Below, one piece after another: positions 54,354-64,000 of a stretch of DNA of 64,000 nucleotides (position 1 is the stretch's first letter; every line of letters starts with the position of its first letter). Below the pieces are notes generated by a model. That model ran no database searches, was not told the DNA's origin, and saw nothing but the letters and a program-made list of their open reading frames with translations. A program made the position numbers and the translations under genes. Source of the stretch: Methyloversatilis thermotolerans (GTDB lineage Bacteria > Pseudomonadota > Gammaproteobacteria > Burkholderiales > Rhodocyclaceae). The DNA is taken from contig NZ_KB889967.1 of assembly GCF_000372885.1 (NCBI RefSeq), positions 2,927,430 to 2,991,429 of the forward strand, read 5' to 3'.

Positions 54354-54857
54354 ATGAAGGGCAAATGGACATCGCCGATAGTGCTGGCCGCCCTGATCGC
54401 CAGCGTGCTCATGCTGCGCGGTCAGGGTCATCCCGACCAGGTGCCTCCGCTCACCGTGGCGCTGCTCGACGGGCAGCATCTGGATCTGGGCAGCGCCGAT
54501 GGCCGGGTAAGGCTGGTCGAGTTCTGGTCGACATCCTGCGCGCCCTGCATACGCGGCATGCCGCGGCTGGCGGAAACCCACCGCAAGTTCGCGGCGCGCG
54601 GTTTCGAGGTCGTGGCGGTGGCCATGCCCTATGACGCGCCGGAGCACGTCGGCGCCTTCGCACGGCGCGAAAACCTGCCTTTTCGCGTAGGCTTCGACCC
54701 CAGCGGTGCGATCGGCCAGGGCTTCGGCGGCGTCAACGCCACGCCGACCAGCTACCTGATAGACCGCGACGGCCGTATCGTGAAACGCTATATAGGTATT
54801 CCCGACCATCGTGCACTCGACCAGCGCATCGAACAGATGCTGACGCAGTCCTCCTGA
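54354..54857 (+). CDS. TlpA-like periplasmic thioredoxin
   Basis: 167-aa membrane-anchored thioredoxin-fold protein. N-terminal anchor (SPIVLAALIASVLML), active-site CAPC in FWSTSCAPCIRGMP, and cis-proline in GVNATPTSYLIDRDG. This is the TlpA/ResA branch that reduces cytochrome c or metal-site thiols. It is five bases upstream of the efflux adaptor gene. Confidence 0.9.
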   Translation: MKGKWTSPIVLAALIASVLMLRGQGHPDQVPPLTVALLDGQHLDLGSADGRVRLVEFWSTSCAPCIRGMPRLAETHRKFAARGFEVVAVAMPYDAPEHVGAFARRENLPFRVGFDPSGAIGQGFGGVNATPTSYLIDRDGRIVKRYIGIPDHRALDQRIEQMLTQSS

Positions 54858-54862
54858 TCCCC

Positions 54863-56056
54863 ATGAAATCAAGACATCTCGTCGCGCTGCTGCTCGCTGC
54901 AGCGGCGCTGGTCGCGTGGTGGGCCTGGCCACGCGGCGTCGCGGTCGATGTGGAGAACGCACAGCGCGCGCCGCTGACCCAGAGCGTGGTCGCCACCGGG
55001 CGCATCGCCACACCGTCCCGGATAGAAGTGGGCACCCAGGTGACGGCCATCATCGATGCGGTCGCCGTGCGCGAGGGCGCACGCGTGAAGGCCGGCGATG
55101 TGCTGGTCCAGTTGCGCGCAACCGAAGCCGACGCATCGATAGCGCAGGCGCGCTCGCAGATCGCCGAGGCGCAGGCGCGCTTCGTGCAGCTCGATGCGGT
55201 GGGCCTGCCGGTGGCCGAACAGGCACTGCGCCAGGCGGAGGCCAATCTGCGCGTGGCGGAAGCGGAATACCGGCGCGCCGAGGCGCTGGTAGCGCAGCAG
55301 TTCTATTCGCCTTCCAAGCTGGACGAGGCGGCGCGCCAGCTCGAAACCGCGCGCGCGCAACTGCGCACCATGCAGGCGCAGCGCGATGCCAACACGCCGC
55401 GCGGTGCCGAGCGCCAGAACGCGCAGGCACGGATGGCGCAGGCGCAGGCAGCGCTCGAACTGGCGCAGGCGAAGCGCGACTTGCTCACACTGCGCGCGCC
55501 GGTGGACGCCCTGGTGATCGCGCGCGACGCCGAACCGGGCGACGTCGCGCAGGCCGGACGCGCCCTGCTCACGCTGGCGGAAGCGGGCGAAACGCGCATC
55601 CATGCCACGCTGGACGAGAAGAACCTGCGTTACCTGCAGATCGGCGCGCGGGCCCTGGCGGTGGCCGACGCCTTCCCGGGCCAGCCCTTCGAATCCGAGG
55701 TGTACTACCTGTCACCGGCGGTCGACGCGCAACGCGGCACGGTGGAGGTGAGATTGCGCGTGATCGATCCGCCGGGCTTCCTGCGGCCGGACATGACGGT
55801 GTCGGTCGAGGTGGTGATCGGTCGCAACGAACAGGCAATGTCGCTGCCGCTGGAAGCGGTGCGCGACATCGACAGCAAGACGCCCTGGGTGCTGGTCGCG
55901 CGCGACGGGCGGGCGGCGAAGCAGCCGGTCAAGGTCGGCCTGCGCGGCGTCGGCCGGGTCGAAGTGAGCGAGGGGCTGGACGAAGGCGATGCGGTCATCA
56001 TGCCGGCAGGTGGCGCGCTCGAAGGCGACCGCATCCGCATCAGGAAGAAGCGCTGA
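54863..56056 (+). CDS. MacA-like periplasmic adaptor subunit
   Basis: 397-aa membrane fusion protein. It has an N-terminal anchor, a lipoyl/barrel-sandwich half (EGARVKAGDVLVQL), a long coiled-coil hairpin rich in Ala/Gln/Arg (~90-190), the second lipoyl half (LLTLRAPVDALVIARDAEPGD) and C-terminal beta domains. With the next two genes it forms a MacAB-type tripartite efflux or export system; the outer-membrane channel is not encoded here. Confidence 0.92.
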   Translation: MKSRHLVALLLAAAALVAWWAWPRGVAVDVENAQRAPLTQSVVATGRIATPSRIEVGTQVTAIIDAVAVREGARVKAGDVLVQLRATEADASIAQARSQIAEAQARFVQLDAVGLPVAEQALRQAEANLRVAEAEYRRAEALVAQQFYSPSKLDEAARQLETARAQLRTMQAQRDANTPRGAERQNAQARMAQAQAALELAQAKRDLLTLRAPVDALVIARDAEPGDVAQAGRALLTLAEAGETRIHATLDEKNLRYLQIGARALAVADAFPGQPFESEVYYLSPAVDAQRGTVEVRLRVIDPPGFLRPDMTVSVEVVIGRNEQAMSLPLEAVRDIDSKTPWVLVARDGRAAKQPVKVGLRGVGRVEVSEGLDEGDAVIMPAGGALEGDRIRIRKKR

Positions 56057-56090
56057 CTCGCCCCAGCCCCTGGCCCCTTAGAATTCAAGC

Positions 56091-57314
56091 ATGTCCCGCC
56101 CCCGCCTGCCTTTCGAGTTCCTGGTCGCGCTGCGCTTCCTGCGCGAAGGACGCATGCAGACCGCGCTCATCCTGCTCGGCGTGACCGGCGGCGTGGCGGT
56201 CATCGTGTTCCTGTCCCAGCTCATCTCCCAGTTGCAGGCCAGCATCATCGACCGCGTGCTGGGCAGCCAGGCGCATGTGGTGATGCGTCCGCTGGAAGAG
56301 GCCAACCTGCGGGCGATGCCCGAGGCCGGCAGCATCGCGCTGGTCGAGCCGCGCGCCCAGCGCCTGCGCTCGATAGACCAGTGGGAAGCCATGGTGAAGC
56401 TGGCCGAGGTACAGCCGCGCGTGGTCGCCGTGTCGCCGGTGGTGAGCGGACCGGCGTTCGCATTGCGCGGACGCGCCAGCAAATCGGTGGCGCTGCTTGG
56501 TGTGGATCCGGATCGCTACCGGCGCATCGTCAAGATGGATACCTATATGACGCGCGGCACCTTCCAGGTCGAAGGCAGCAACGCCATCATAGGCGTGGAA
56601 CTGGCCAAGGATCTCGGGGTCACCGTGGGCGACAAGATGTACCTGCGCGCCGCCGGCGGACGCGACGAACTGCTGCAGATCACCGGTCTGTTCGACATCG
56701 GCAACAAGGACCTGAACCGGCGCTGGGTGTTCACCACCATGAAGCTCGCCCAGTCGCTGCTCGACCTGCCGGGCGGCGTGTCGAACATCGACATCACGGT
56801 GGCCGACATTTTCGATGCGCAGGATGTGAGCGACCGGCTGCAGGCCGGCAGCGGCCTCACGGTGGAAAGCTGGATGACCACCAATTCGCAGCTTCTCGCG
56901 GCGCTGCGCAACCAGACGGTGTCGAACAACCTGATCCGCAGCTTCGTCATCGTCATCGTCGCACTGGGCATTTCCAGCGTGCTGGTGGTGAGCGTGGTAC
57001 AGAAGCAGAAGGAAATCGGCATCCTGCGCGCCATGGGCACCAGTTCGAACCGCGTCATGGGCATCTTCCTGCTGCAGGGCGGTCTGGTCGGATTCGTCGG
57101 TGCGCTGGTCGGCGTGGCGCTGGCATGGGGGCTGCTCGTGTTCTTTTCCACCGTCTATCGCAGCGGCGACGGCGCGCCGCTGTTCCAGCCGCAGCTCGAT
57201 GCCGGCATCGCGCTGTCCGCAGCCGGCATCGCCCTGGTGGTGGGCGTGCTGGCGGCGCTGATCCCCGCGCGCCGCGCCGCCAAGATGGACCCGGTACAGG
57301 CGATACGGTCGTGA
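56091..57314 (+). CDS. MacB/FtsX-type ABC transporter permease
   Basis: 407-aa permease with one N-terminal membrane helix, a periplasmic domain of ~220 residues (about 45-270) and three C-terminal helices. The C-terminal FtsX motif [21 protein letters not shown] and the ending [15 protein letters not shown] are diagnostic. The ATPase is a separate gene, unlike E. coli MacB. Start at 56091; 34 bases after the adaptor gene. Confidence 0.93.
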   Translation: MSRPRLPFEFLVALRFLREGRMQTALILLGVTGGVAVIVFLSQLISQLQASIIDRVLGSQAHVVMRPLEEANLRAMPEAGSIALVEPRAQRLRSIDQWEAMVKLAEVQPRVVAVSPVVSGPAFALRGRASKSVALLGVDPDRYRRIVKMDTYMTRGTFQVEGSNAIIGVELAKDLGVTVGDKMYLRAAGGRDELLQITGLFDIGNKDLNRRWVFTTMKLAQSLLDLPGGVSNIDITVADIFDAQDVSDRLQAGSGLTVESWMTTNSQLLAALRNQTVSNNLIRSFVIVIVALGISSVLVVSVVQKQKEIGILRAMGTSSNRVMGIFLLQGGLVGFVGALVGVALAWGLLVFFSTVYRSGDGAPLFQPQLDAGIALSAAGIALVVGVLAALIPARRAAKMDPVQAIRS

Positions 57315-58009
57315 GCGGACACGGCGCAATCGTATCGCTGCGCGGGCTGCGCAAGTCCTATGGGGTGGGCACGCCGGTCGAGGTCGAAGTGCTGCATGGC
57401 ATCGATTTCGATCTGGCCGAAGGCGAGTTCTGCGCGCTGATCGGCCCCAGCGGTTCGGGCAAAAGCACGCTGCTGAACCTGATCGGTCTGCTGGAACGCC
57501 CCACCTCCGGCGAACTGTCCATCGCCGGCGAAGCCACCCGCGGACTGGGCGAACAGGCGCTCACCCGCCTGCGTGGCCGTCACATCGGCTTCGTGTTCCA
57601 GTTCCATCACCTGCTGCCCGCCTTTACCGCGCTGGAGAACGTCATGATGCCTTCCATCATCGAACGCGGCGTCGCCACGGCAGAAGCCGAAGCGACGGCG
57701 CGCGAGCTGCTGGCGCGTGTGGGTCTGAAGGGCCACGAGAACAAGAAGGCCAACCAGATTTCCGGCGGTCAGCAACAGCGTGTTGCGATTGCCCGTGCCT
57801 TGTCGCTGGCGCCGCGCCTGATACTCGCGGACGAGCCCACCGGCAATCTCGATACGCAAACTGCGGATGATATTTTTGCGCTGTTGCGCGAATTCAACCG
57901 CGAACGCGGCAGCGCCTGCCTGATCGTGACGCATGACCCCCGCCTTGCGGCACGATGCGATCGCCAGATCGAACTGGTCGACGGTCGCGTCGCCCGCGAC
58001 GGCCGCTGA
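57311..58009 (+). CDS. MacB/LolD-type ABC transporter ATPase
   Basis: 232-aa ATPase starting at GTG 57311, which overlaps the permease stop (GTGA). Walker [10 protein letters not shown], signature [15 protein letters not shown] and Walker [13 protein letters not shown] are present. It powers the mechanotransmission permease encoded upstream. Confidence 0.94.
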   Translation: MSGHGAIVSLRGLRKSYGVGTPVEVEVLHGIDFDLAEGEFCALIGPSGSGKSTLLNLIGLLERPTSGELSIAGEATRGLGEQALTRLRGRHIGFVFQFHHLLPAFTALENVMMPSIIERGVATAEAEATARELLARVGLKGHENKKANQISGGQQQRVAIARALSLAPRLILADEPTGNLDTQTADDIFALLREFNRERGSACLIVTHDPRLAARCDRQIELVDGRVARDGR

Positions 58010-58055
58010 TCAGGCTCGCGCCACCGCCACCTGCACTTCATCTCCGGGCCCGACC

Positions 58056-60086
58056 ATGACGACATCATCCACCTTTGTCGCCGACTTGACCGCACTGCTC
58101 GAAGAGCTGGCGCTCGACCCGCAGGATACGGGCGGCGAACACCTGGCGCGACTGGTGGCGCTGCTGCGACCCGGTCGCGGCGCAGGCGCCGAGGTCGCCG
58201 AATCGCGCCTGAGGGCACTGCTGCGCCTGTTCGAATCGCGCCCTGAACTCGCCCGGGTGCTCACCACGCACCTGAATGCGGTACTCACCGCCCGCATGCA
58301 CCGCGCGCTGTACGCGGAATCGGGGGTTCTTGCGAACCAGGGCTTTTTCAGCGGGCTGGGCAGCCGCATCCTGGGACGCCTGCTGCCGCCCGCCATCGAC
58401 GCCGATTTCCTGCGCGATCTTTTCAGCGAAGTATTCGACGATGCACGCGATGGCGAATGGATGGCGGCCATCCCGCGCGAGGACTGGCTGGATCTGTTCG
58501 CCGTGCTGTCGCTCGACGGCGAAGCCTTCGCGCCGGCACGGCAGCGCTGCCGGCACGAAGTGTTCGAGGCCATGCGCATGGCCTCGCACCGTCTGGCCGC
58601 GCTGGGAATGGAACCCGCGCTGCTGCGGTACCAGCCGGCCCTGGCCCGCCACGAATCGCCCTTCCTCGCGCAGAGCGACGAGGTACGCGGCTTCATCGAC
58701 CGGCACGCGCATTCCGACGAGCAAACCGAACATGACGGCCACCTCGAAGTGCTGCTCGAACAGTGCATGAACTATGTGGACACGATACGCCGGCGTTCGC
58801 GCGAAGCTGGCGTGGGCGTAAACCTGGTGTTCATCCTGGCGCGCATCGAACAGATCGTGCAGCGGCTCAAGCTGCTGCGCTCGCTGGCGCTTCCGGCCGC
58901 CGGACAGGATCCGCTCGACATGCGTCGTCAGGCGATCGATTTCTTCGTCGACCTGGTGCGCCAGGAAAACCGCCGGCACAGCGTGCGCGATCTGTTCAAT
59001 GGCACCACGCAACTGCTCGCGCGACGCGTGACCGAACAGGCGAGCAAGTCGGGGGAACATTACGTCACCGGCACGCGCAGCGAATTCCTGGGCATGTTCC
59101 GCGCAGCGGCCGGGGCCGGCCTGATCATCGGCGCAATGGCCATGATCAAGATACTGACCGCCAAGCTCGCCCTGCCGCCGGTGTGGGAGGCGCTGGCCTA
59201 CAGCCTGAACTACGGCCTGGGTTTCGTGCTGATACACATCCTGCACCTCACCATCGCCACCAAGCAGCCCGCGATGACCGCAGCGACGCTTGCAGCCGCG
59301 CTCGATGGCAAGCAGAACCGCGAGGCGCGGCTGAACGTGCTGACCGATCTGGCGGCCCAGGTGAGCCGCACGCAGTGGATATCCATCGCCGGCAACGTAT
59401 CGATAGGCTTCCTGACGGCGCTGGCGATCGCCATGGTGGGCGGTCAGTTCCTGGGCTGGCAGCCGGTCGATCCGGCCAAGGGGGCGCATCTGCTGCATGA
59501 CCTGCATCCATGGCAGAGCCTTGCCCTGCTGCACGCAGCGATCGCCGGCATCTACCTGTTCCTGAGCGGACTCATCTCCGGCTACTACGACAACCAGTCG
59601 CTGTACCATCGCGTGCCGGAACGGCTACGCCGCGTGAAGTGGCTGCGCACGCTACTGGGCGAACAGCGCCTGCATCGACTGTCGGACTATGTCGAACACA
59701 ATCTGGGCGCGCTGATGGGGAATTTCCTGTTCGGCTGCATGCTGGGCTGCACACCCATCATCGGCGGCCTGCTGGGCCTGCCGCTGGACATCCGCCACGT
59801 CGCATTCGCGTCGGCCAACCTGGCCTACGGCCTGCAGGCACTGGCTTTCGACGTCGACTGGCATGACGTGGTGATCAGCGCATCGGGCGTGATACTGATA
59901 GGCTTGACCAATCTCATCGTCAGCTTCAGTCTTGCCATGAAGACGGCGCTGCGTTCGCGCGGCGTCGAACCGGAAGATACGCGCGGCCTGTCGGTCAAGC
60001 TGCTGCGTCGCTTCCTGACCCGTCCGCGCGACTTCTTCTGGCCGCCCAGGTCCGACGCCGCCGGGCCGGAAACCGAACGCGACTGA
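58056..60086 (+). CDS. SpecificRecomb-family (Gcr-like) membrane protein
   Basis: 676-aa protein of the family annotated as site-specific recombinase (Neisseria Gcr). The N-terminal ~340 residues are soluble and helical. The C-terminal half has about six membrane helices ([38 protein letters not shown] and others). None of the tyrosine- or serine-recombinase motifs is visible, so the recombinase label is doubtful and a membrane function is more likely. The ATG at 58056 is the first with family similarity. Confidence 0.85.
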   Translation: MTTSSTFVADLTALLEELALDPQDTGGEHLARLVALLRPGRGAGAEVAESRLRALLRLFESRPELARVLTTHLNAVLTARMHRALYAESGVLANQGFFSGLGSRILGRLLPPAIDADFLRDLFSEVFDDARDGEWMAAIPREDWLDLFAVLSLDGEAFAPARQRCRHEVFEAMRMASHRLAALGMEPALLRYQPALARHESPFLAQSDEVRGFIDRHAHSDEQTEHDGHLEVLLEQCMNYVDTIRRRSREAGVGVNLVFILARIEQIVQRLKLLRSLALPAAGQDPLDMRRQAIDFFVDLVRQENRRHSVRDLFNGTTQLLARRVTEQASKSGEHYVTGTRSEFLGMFRAAAGAGLIIGAMAMIKILTAKLALPPVWEALAYSLNYGLGFVLIHILHLTIATKQPAMTAATLAAALDGKQNREARLNVLTDLAAQVSRTQWISIAGNVSIGFLTALAIAMVGGQFLGWQPVDPAKGAHLLHDLHPWQSLALLHAAIAGIYLFLSGLISGYYDNQSLYHRVPERLRRVKWLRTLLGEQRLHRLSDYVEHNLGALMGNFLFGCMLGCTPIIGGLLGLPLDIRHVAFASANLAYGLQALAFDVDWHDVVISASGVILIGLTNLIVSFSLAMKTALRSRGVEPEDTRGLSVKLLRRFLTRPRDFFWPPRSDAAGPETERD

Positions 60087-60088
60087 AC

Positions 60089-61147
60089 TCAGCCGGCCGG
60101 TGTGTCGCCCGCCGGCTTGCGCGGACGGCTGCGCCGCGGCGTACGCGTCTTGACGGGTTTGCCAGCGTCATCAGACGGGACAGCAGCCGGCATTGCTTCG
60201 GCAGGCGCGCTTGCCTCGCCACGCAGCAGCGGCATTTCGCCGCCGGCGTCCGCCAAACGCGACTTGCGGGCAGGCCGGCTGCGGCGCGGGGACGCAGGCG
60301 CCGCCTCCGGTTCCGTGGCCGGCGTTGCGCCCGGATCGGGCAACGGATCCGGTAACAGCTCCAGTTGCTTGTCGGCAACACGTTCGATCAACTGCACCTG
60401 CGCCTGTCCGTTGTCCCCCTTGTGCAGGCGGAACAGCTCGGGATGCGCTTCCAGCAATCCGGACAGGCTGGCGTAACCGTAGTCCTTGTGGCTGAAGCCG
60501 GGTTCGAACTGACGCACGATCTGACCCATACGACCAATGCCGGCCCAGCCGGTGTCCTCGTCGGCCGCCGAGCGTATGCCTTGCGCCAGCAGCTCCAGTA
60601 TCTGTGCGTCCGGCTGACGGCTGCGCGGCTTGCGCGCCGGCTGTTCGCTGCCGCGCACCGGCGCACCGGCCTTTTTCTTCGGCACGCCGGAAGACGGCAC
60701 CGCGCGCATGTCGTCGGTGAACACGAATTCCTCGCATGCGCGCTGGAAAGCCAGAGGCGTCGTGCGCCGGCCTACGCCCATCACGAACAGACCGCTTTCC
60801 TGGATGCGGCGGGCGAGCGACGTGAAGTCGGAATCGCTGGACACGATGCAGAAGCCATCGACCAGCCCGGAATGCAGCAGATCCATCGCGTCGATGATCA
60901 TGGCGCTGTCGGTGGCATTCTTGCCGCCGACGATGCGGAACTGCTGGATCGGGCGTATCGAATGATCCAGCAGGTGAGCCTTCCAGCTCGTCATGTTGGG
61001 CGACGTCCAGTCGCCATAGATGCGGCGCACCGTCACCCGCCCGCGCGAGGCCGCGGCGAGCAGCACCGGCTGGATGAGCGAAGGCTGTGCGTTGTCGGCG
61101 TCGATGACCAGCGCCAGGCGGCGACTTTGCGATGAGGTGTCGTTCAT
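60089..61147 (-). CDS. NYN-domain / OST-HTH putative RNase
   Basis: 352-aa protein. An N-terminal NYN (PIN-like) nuclease domain (1-150) has the acidic residues in LVIDADNAQPS, ATDSAMIIDAMDLL and IVSSDSDFTSL. An OST-HTH/LOTUS RNA-binding module follows (~190-260; HKDYGYASLSGLLEAHPELF), then a long Pro/Arg/Ala-rich tail. LabA/DUF88 type. It likely acts on RNA. Two bases separate its stop from the converging gene. Confidence 0.9.
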   Translation of the reverse strand: MNDTSSQSRRLALVIDADNAQPSLIQPVLLAAASRGRVTVRRIYGDWTSPNMTSWKAHLLDHSIRPIQQFRIVGGKNATDSAMIIDAMDLLHSGLVDGFCIVSSDSDFTSLARRIQESGLFVMGVGRRTTPLAFQRACEEFVFTDDMRAVPSSGVPKKKAGAPVRGSEQPARKPRSRQPDAQILELLAQGIRSAADEDTGWAGIGRMGQIVRQFEPGFSHKDYGYASLSGLLEAHPELFRLHKGDNGQAQVQLIERVADKQLELLPDPLPDPGATPATEPEAAPASPRRSRPARKSRLADAGGEMPLLRGEASAPAEAMPAAVPSDDAGKPVKTRTPRRSRPRKPAGDTPAG

Positions 61148-61313
61148 GCGGAAAACCGGGACAGTCCAAAGTAGCGATGCTACGCGATCGGATCGATGAG
61201 TGCCCTGTCGCGGCACGTCGCCCCGCTCGCGCACGTCCCTCGCTCGCCAGCGGAGCCGGGGTTTGCATGACCGCGGGCGCCGCTCGCCATCATGCCTGTG
61301 CAGTCCTCGGCGC

Positions 61314-62315
61314 TCAGCCTTCGACCGTCAGATACACCAGGGTCTGGTTCAGCAACTGGTAGGCGACCTCGCCGAAGGTCATCGGTCCGAGCATCGACGG
61401 TACCCGCTTGCCTTCCAGTTCGCAGTACAGGTAGTTCAGCACGCAATTGCAACTGAAGCCGAGCGGCCCGGTCTGCTGCGGCAGCGCGGCGTGGAAGGCG
61501 CTCACGTAATCGGGCACCGGCGCGGCGAAGCGGTATTCCACGTCGTCGAATACCGGTGCATAGAAATCCACCACACCCTTGGCGGGGTCGACCGACTTGA
61601 TGCAGATATTGATCATCGCGCCGCTGTAGTCGGCAACCAGCGGCAGTCGCGTGTCGATGCCGCGCGACTGCACGTATTGCGCGAAATTGCCGGGCTGTCC
61701 GTTGATCAGGCATTCGGTCGCCGAAAAGCCCTTGGCCGGGAAACGTATGCGGTCGCCATCGCCCTGGGTGAACAGATTGATGATGTCGATGCGTGCGTAC
61801 TTGTCCTCGGGTAACGGCACATGCATCACCAGCGCGCGCTCGCCATCGAATTCCAGCGTCTCGCCGTTCACCACCAGCGGGCTGATGCGGCCGATATCCG
61901 ACAGGTGAATGCCGGACACCCAGCCCACCAGCGGCTTCAGGAACATGTCCTCGTAGCCCGGCGCGTTGCGCGCGAACAGCGAGTGCACCGCAGAGAAGGC
62001 GGGCATCACGATGATGGAAAAGCCGTTCTCCGGCGCATCGACGCACACCCGCTCCAGGCTGATCGGGTCGTAGAAACGGATCAGCGGCATGTTGCCCGGC
62101 ACCTGCGATACATAGAGCTGGTCACGCGTGGTGACGCCGCCGTCCTGGCCCATGAAATAGGGAATGGTGCCGCCTATCCAGTGGCCGCGCGGCAACTGGC
62201 GCAGCAGGGCTTCATCGCCGGCGACGCTGAAATAGCCGCCGGAACGGATCAGCGCGGTGGCTTCGGAAAGGCCCATCATGCGTCCGCCCGTCGCGGACGT
62301 GGTCGGTATGGTCAT
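61314..62315 (-). CDS. Conserved hypothetical protein, 333 aa
   Basis: Soluble protein with no signal peptide. Distinctive segments: SVAGDEALLRQLPRGHWIGG near the start, GFSATECLINGQPGNFAQYV, and GFSCNCVLNYLYCELEGKR. The last two are loosely reminiscent of FIST-type sensory proteins, but I do not assign it. It is co-transcribed with the gene upstream (15-base gap), forming an uncharacterised pair. Confidence 0.75.
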   Translation of the reverse strand: MTIPTTSATGGRMMGLSEATALIRSGGYFSVAGDEALLRQLPRGHWIGGTIPYFMGQDGGVTTRDQLYVSQVPGNMPLIRFYDPISLERVCVDAPENGFSIIVMPAFSAVHSLFARNAPGYEDMFLKPLVGWVSGIHLSDIGRISPLVVNGETLEFDGERALVMHVPLPEDKYARIDIINLFTQGDGDRIRFPAKGFSATECLINGQPGNFAQYVQSRGIDTRLPLVADYSGAMINICIKSVDPAKGVVDFYAPVFDDVEYRFAAPVPDYVSAFHAALPQQTGPLGFSCNCVLNYLYCELEGKRVPSMLGPMTFGEVAYQLLNQTLVYLTVEG

Positions 62316-62330
62316 GGATGTGTCCGGAAA

Positions 62331-63068
62331 TCAGTGGGTACGCAGTTGCGACAGCTCATGACCGAGCATGCGAGCGTTCTTGACGAAGTAGCGGTGCAGC
62401 TCGCGCAGCTTGAGCATGCGCACTTCGTCGTCGGTGATCAGTTCCATCTGGCTGCGCAGGCGCGTCATCAGCAGCTTGAGGCTGAGCGCGCGGATATCGA
62501 TGTCGCGCTGCCCCTCGATCAGTTGCAGCCAGATCGGGTCGGCAAGATCGGGGACGTCGTCGGCCCCGACCGCATCGCCGACAGGTGCCGCCGAAGCGGT
62601 CAGGTCGGGCACCACCGCGCTCGCCATGCGGTTCGCGTCGCCGATCGCGGTCTTGCCCTGGTCCAGCGCGTACTTGAATTTCCAGAGTTCCTGCAGCGGA
62701 ATGCCGGTGATGGCGCAGATGCCGTTGAGCGACACACCTTCATTGAACAGCGCGAACACCTGCTTCGACAGCGCCTGCGAGAAGGGCATGTCGGCGCTGC
62801 CTGCCCAGGGCAGCGCGCTGAGATCGGCGTCGGGGGGTGCGAGCACGCGCAGATGGGTGCGCCAGCCGGCCAGATCGATGTGACGCCAGACGCGCTCTGC
62901 GCCTTCCGGCTCTGCCGATTTGCGGCCCAGACCGAACCAGCCGCGCTGGACCTCGAGACCTATCCACACATCGATGCGCCGAGACCCCGGATCGAAACGG
63001 AAATCGCGTACCGTCCACGGTTCATTCAACTGCAGCAAGCGTCCCAGCAGGACCTTGTCCAACGCCAT
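62331..63068 (-). CDS. Conserved hypothetical protein with transposase-like N-terminus, 245 aa
   Basis: Start at 63068 with GGAG seven bases upstream. The N-terminal ~80 residues (WTVRDFRFDPGSRRIDVWIG, then RVWRHIDLAGWRTHLRV) resemble the N-terminal region of ISL3-family transposases, but the zinc-binding cysteines and the catalytic domain are absent. A helix-turn-helix-like segment follows (NEGVSLNGICAITGIPLQEL, ~109-128). The C-terminal third is helical. Probably a domesticated DNA-binding protein; function unknown. Confidence 0.72.
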   Translation of the reverse strand: MALDKVLLGRLLQLNEPWTVRDFRFDPGSRRIDVWIGLEVQRGWFGLGRKSAEPEGAERVWRHIDLAGWRTHLRVLAPPDADLSALPWAGSADMPFSQALSKQVFALFNEGVSLNGICAITGIPLQELWKFKYALDQGKTAIGDANRMASAVVPDLTASAAPVGDAVGADDVPDLADPIWLQLIEGQRDIDIRALSLKLLMTRLRSQMELITDDEVRMLKLRELHRYFVKNARMLGHELSQLRTH

Positions 63069-63429
63069 GGTGTCTCCTTCTCCGACCCGTTTCCCGCCCC
63101 CGGGCACCTTCATGGCCGGGGATCTTCTGAATTTTTGGGCTGACCGCGCGGTCCATGCGGGGCACCACGGGGCGAGCCGCATGTTAGCAAAGCATTGCGA
63201 CGTGCAACATGCCGGAGGAATGCCTTGCTGCGCCCAGCAGCAATGCAGCGTGACATTTTTCATGTCTTCGCCAGCGCATCGATCGCGGGCGACGGAAAAA
63301 TGTGCGTGGCGGTCACCGGGCCGGCAGCACGGCCGAGACGCGCACACTGCGGTGCAACGCAAACGATAGGATCGGGGAAAAGCACAGGCATCGAACGATG
63401 CCGGTTGCACCGGCAGGTGCAGAAGGATG
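63069..63429. other. Intergenic region upstream of the hypothetical pair
   Basis: About 360 bases without a supported gene. Near-repeats of GCATTGC/GCAATGC at 63190-63250 and a short hairpin GACAT-TTTTC-ATGTC near 63252-63266 are the only structures I see. It should contain the promoter of the leftward pair. Confidence 0.5.
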
Positions 63430-63514
63430 TGGTGCGCGGAGAGAGACTCGAACTCTCACGCCTTGCGGCACTGCCCCCTCAAGACAGCGCGTCTACCAAT
63501 TTCGCCACCCGCGC
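63430..63514 (-). tRNA. tRNA-Leu (GAG)
   Basis: 85-nt class II tRNA with acceptor stem GCGCGGG/TCCGCGC, leucine-type D-arm TGGCGAAATTGGTAGACGC, anticodon loop TTGAGGG (anticodon GAG), a long variable arm TGCCGCAAGGCGT and an encoded CCA. Confidence 0.96.
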
Positions 63515-63558
63515 ACTTGGGTAGGGGCGGGAATATACAACAAAAAGGATTGTTCTGC

Positions 63559-64000
63559 GTGACTGATTCAAGACGACTTCGCGAGGTGATGTGGGGCCTC
63601 ATACGACCGCATCGCGCACGGCTGTTGCTGGCGGCGACCGGTCTGGTGCTCGCGGCCAGCGCCGCGCTGGCGCTCGGCCAGGGGCTGCGCAGCGTGATCG
63701 ACCAGGGCTTCGCGGCCGGCGACGCGCAGTGGCTGGACCGCGCGCTGCTGGGCACACTGGCGCTGGTGGTGTTGCTGGCCGGCGCGACCTGGCTGCGTTT
63801 CTACAATGTGTCCTGGCTGGGCGAGCGCGTCGCGGCCGACCTCAGGCGGCGGGTGTTCGACCACCTGCTGTCCTTGCCACCGTCCTTCTTCGAGGCCGGT
63901 CGTACCGGTGAGGTGATTTCCCGGCTCACCAACGACACGGCACAGATCGAGAACGTGGTGGGATCGACTCTCTCCATCGCGCTGCGCAATGTGCTGCTGC
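63559..64000 (+). CDS. MsbA-type ABC exporter (5' part; continues beyond window)
   Basis: First ~147 residues of an ABCB-type half-transporter. The start is GTG at 63559 with AAGGA upstream; an ATG at codon 11 is possible. Two membrane helices are followed by the family-typical VSWLGERVAADLRRRVFDHLLSLPPSFFE and TGEVISRLTNDTAQIENVVG. This is the intracellular loop of lipid/drug exporters such as MsbA; the ATPase domain lies outside the window. Confidence 0.92.
   Translation, partial: MTDSRRLREVMWGLIRPHRARLLLAATGLVLAASAALALGQGLRSVIDQGFAAGDAQWLDRALLGTLALVVLLAGATWLRFYNVSWLGERVAADLRRRVFDHLLSLPPSFFEAGRTGEVISRLTNDTAQIENVVGSTLSIALRNVLL

Overview
The window is high-GC DNA, almost certainly from a betaproteobacterium. 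The best guess is a Rhodocyclales/Methyloversatilis-like organism, because the flanks combine a complete sox cluster, PEP-CTERM proteins, and Tex, Rep helicase, SpecificRecomb-type and TonB genes of that flavour. The taxonomic call is inference from gene content. No rRNA is present.

Layout: (1) 1-8088 is a thiosulfate/sulfide oxidation locus. A leftward operon soxR-soxC-soxD-soxY-soxZ-soxA-soxX-soxB (soxB cut by the window edge) diverges from a small cytochrome c gene and a flavocytochrome c sulfide dehydrogenase flavoprotein gene. Two inverted repeats in the intergenic region look like operators for the ArsR-type SoxR. (2) 8280-19880 is housekeeping DNA: dcd, two tandem PEP-CTERM paralogues, a large PLP amino-acid decarboxylase, folA-thyA, an uncharacterised 489-aa protein, a YqiA-like esterase, uppP, tonB-like, aroE and mtgA. 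(3) 19976-20823 is a tandem array of seven ~120-bp REP-type units. (4) 20838-33444 is a leftward nitrogen-scavenging cluster: an ABC importer, a creatininase-family amidohydrolase, a type III glutamine synthetase-like enzyme, a divergent NikR-like regulator, two DUF1989 proteins, a biotin-dependent urea/guanidine carboxylase and allophanate hydrolase. The DUF1989 pair points to guanidine (or a substituted guanidine) rather than, or as well as, urea. An outer-membrane-type hypothetical gene follows.

(5) 34503-48320 is a 13.8-kb integrated filamentous phage (inovirus) inserted in the 3' half of tRNA-Arg(CCG), bounded by 86-bp direct repeats. Its leftward morphogenesis operon runs Rep - ssDNA-binding protein - several small genes - major coat protein - a 19-aa hydrophobic micro-ORF - TspB/pIII-like adhesin - pVI-like protein - Zot/pI ATPase - TraX-like membrane protein. 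The left arm carries a tyrosine integrase, a ParB-like protein without ParA, a HicBA-type pair and an RHH-like small protein. The right arm carries a DUF2726 membrane protein and a DUF3693-like regulator that runs through the attachment site. Two near-identical palindromes resembling parS lie inside the element. This element is the most novel part of the window.

(6) 48350-64000 returns to chromosomal genes: tRNA-Arg, a membrane-anchored cytochrome c, rep helicase, tex, a DUF4197 protein, a TlpA-like thioredoxin, a MacAB-type efflux system, a SpecificRecomb-family membrane protein, a NYN/OST-HTH protein, two uncharacterised genes, tRNA-Leu(GAG) and the start of an MsbA-type ABC transporter cut by the window end.
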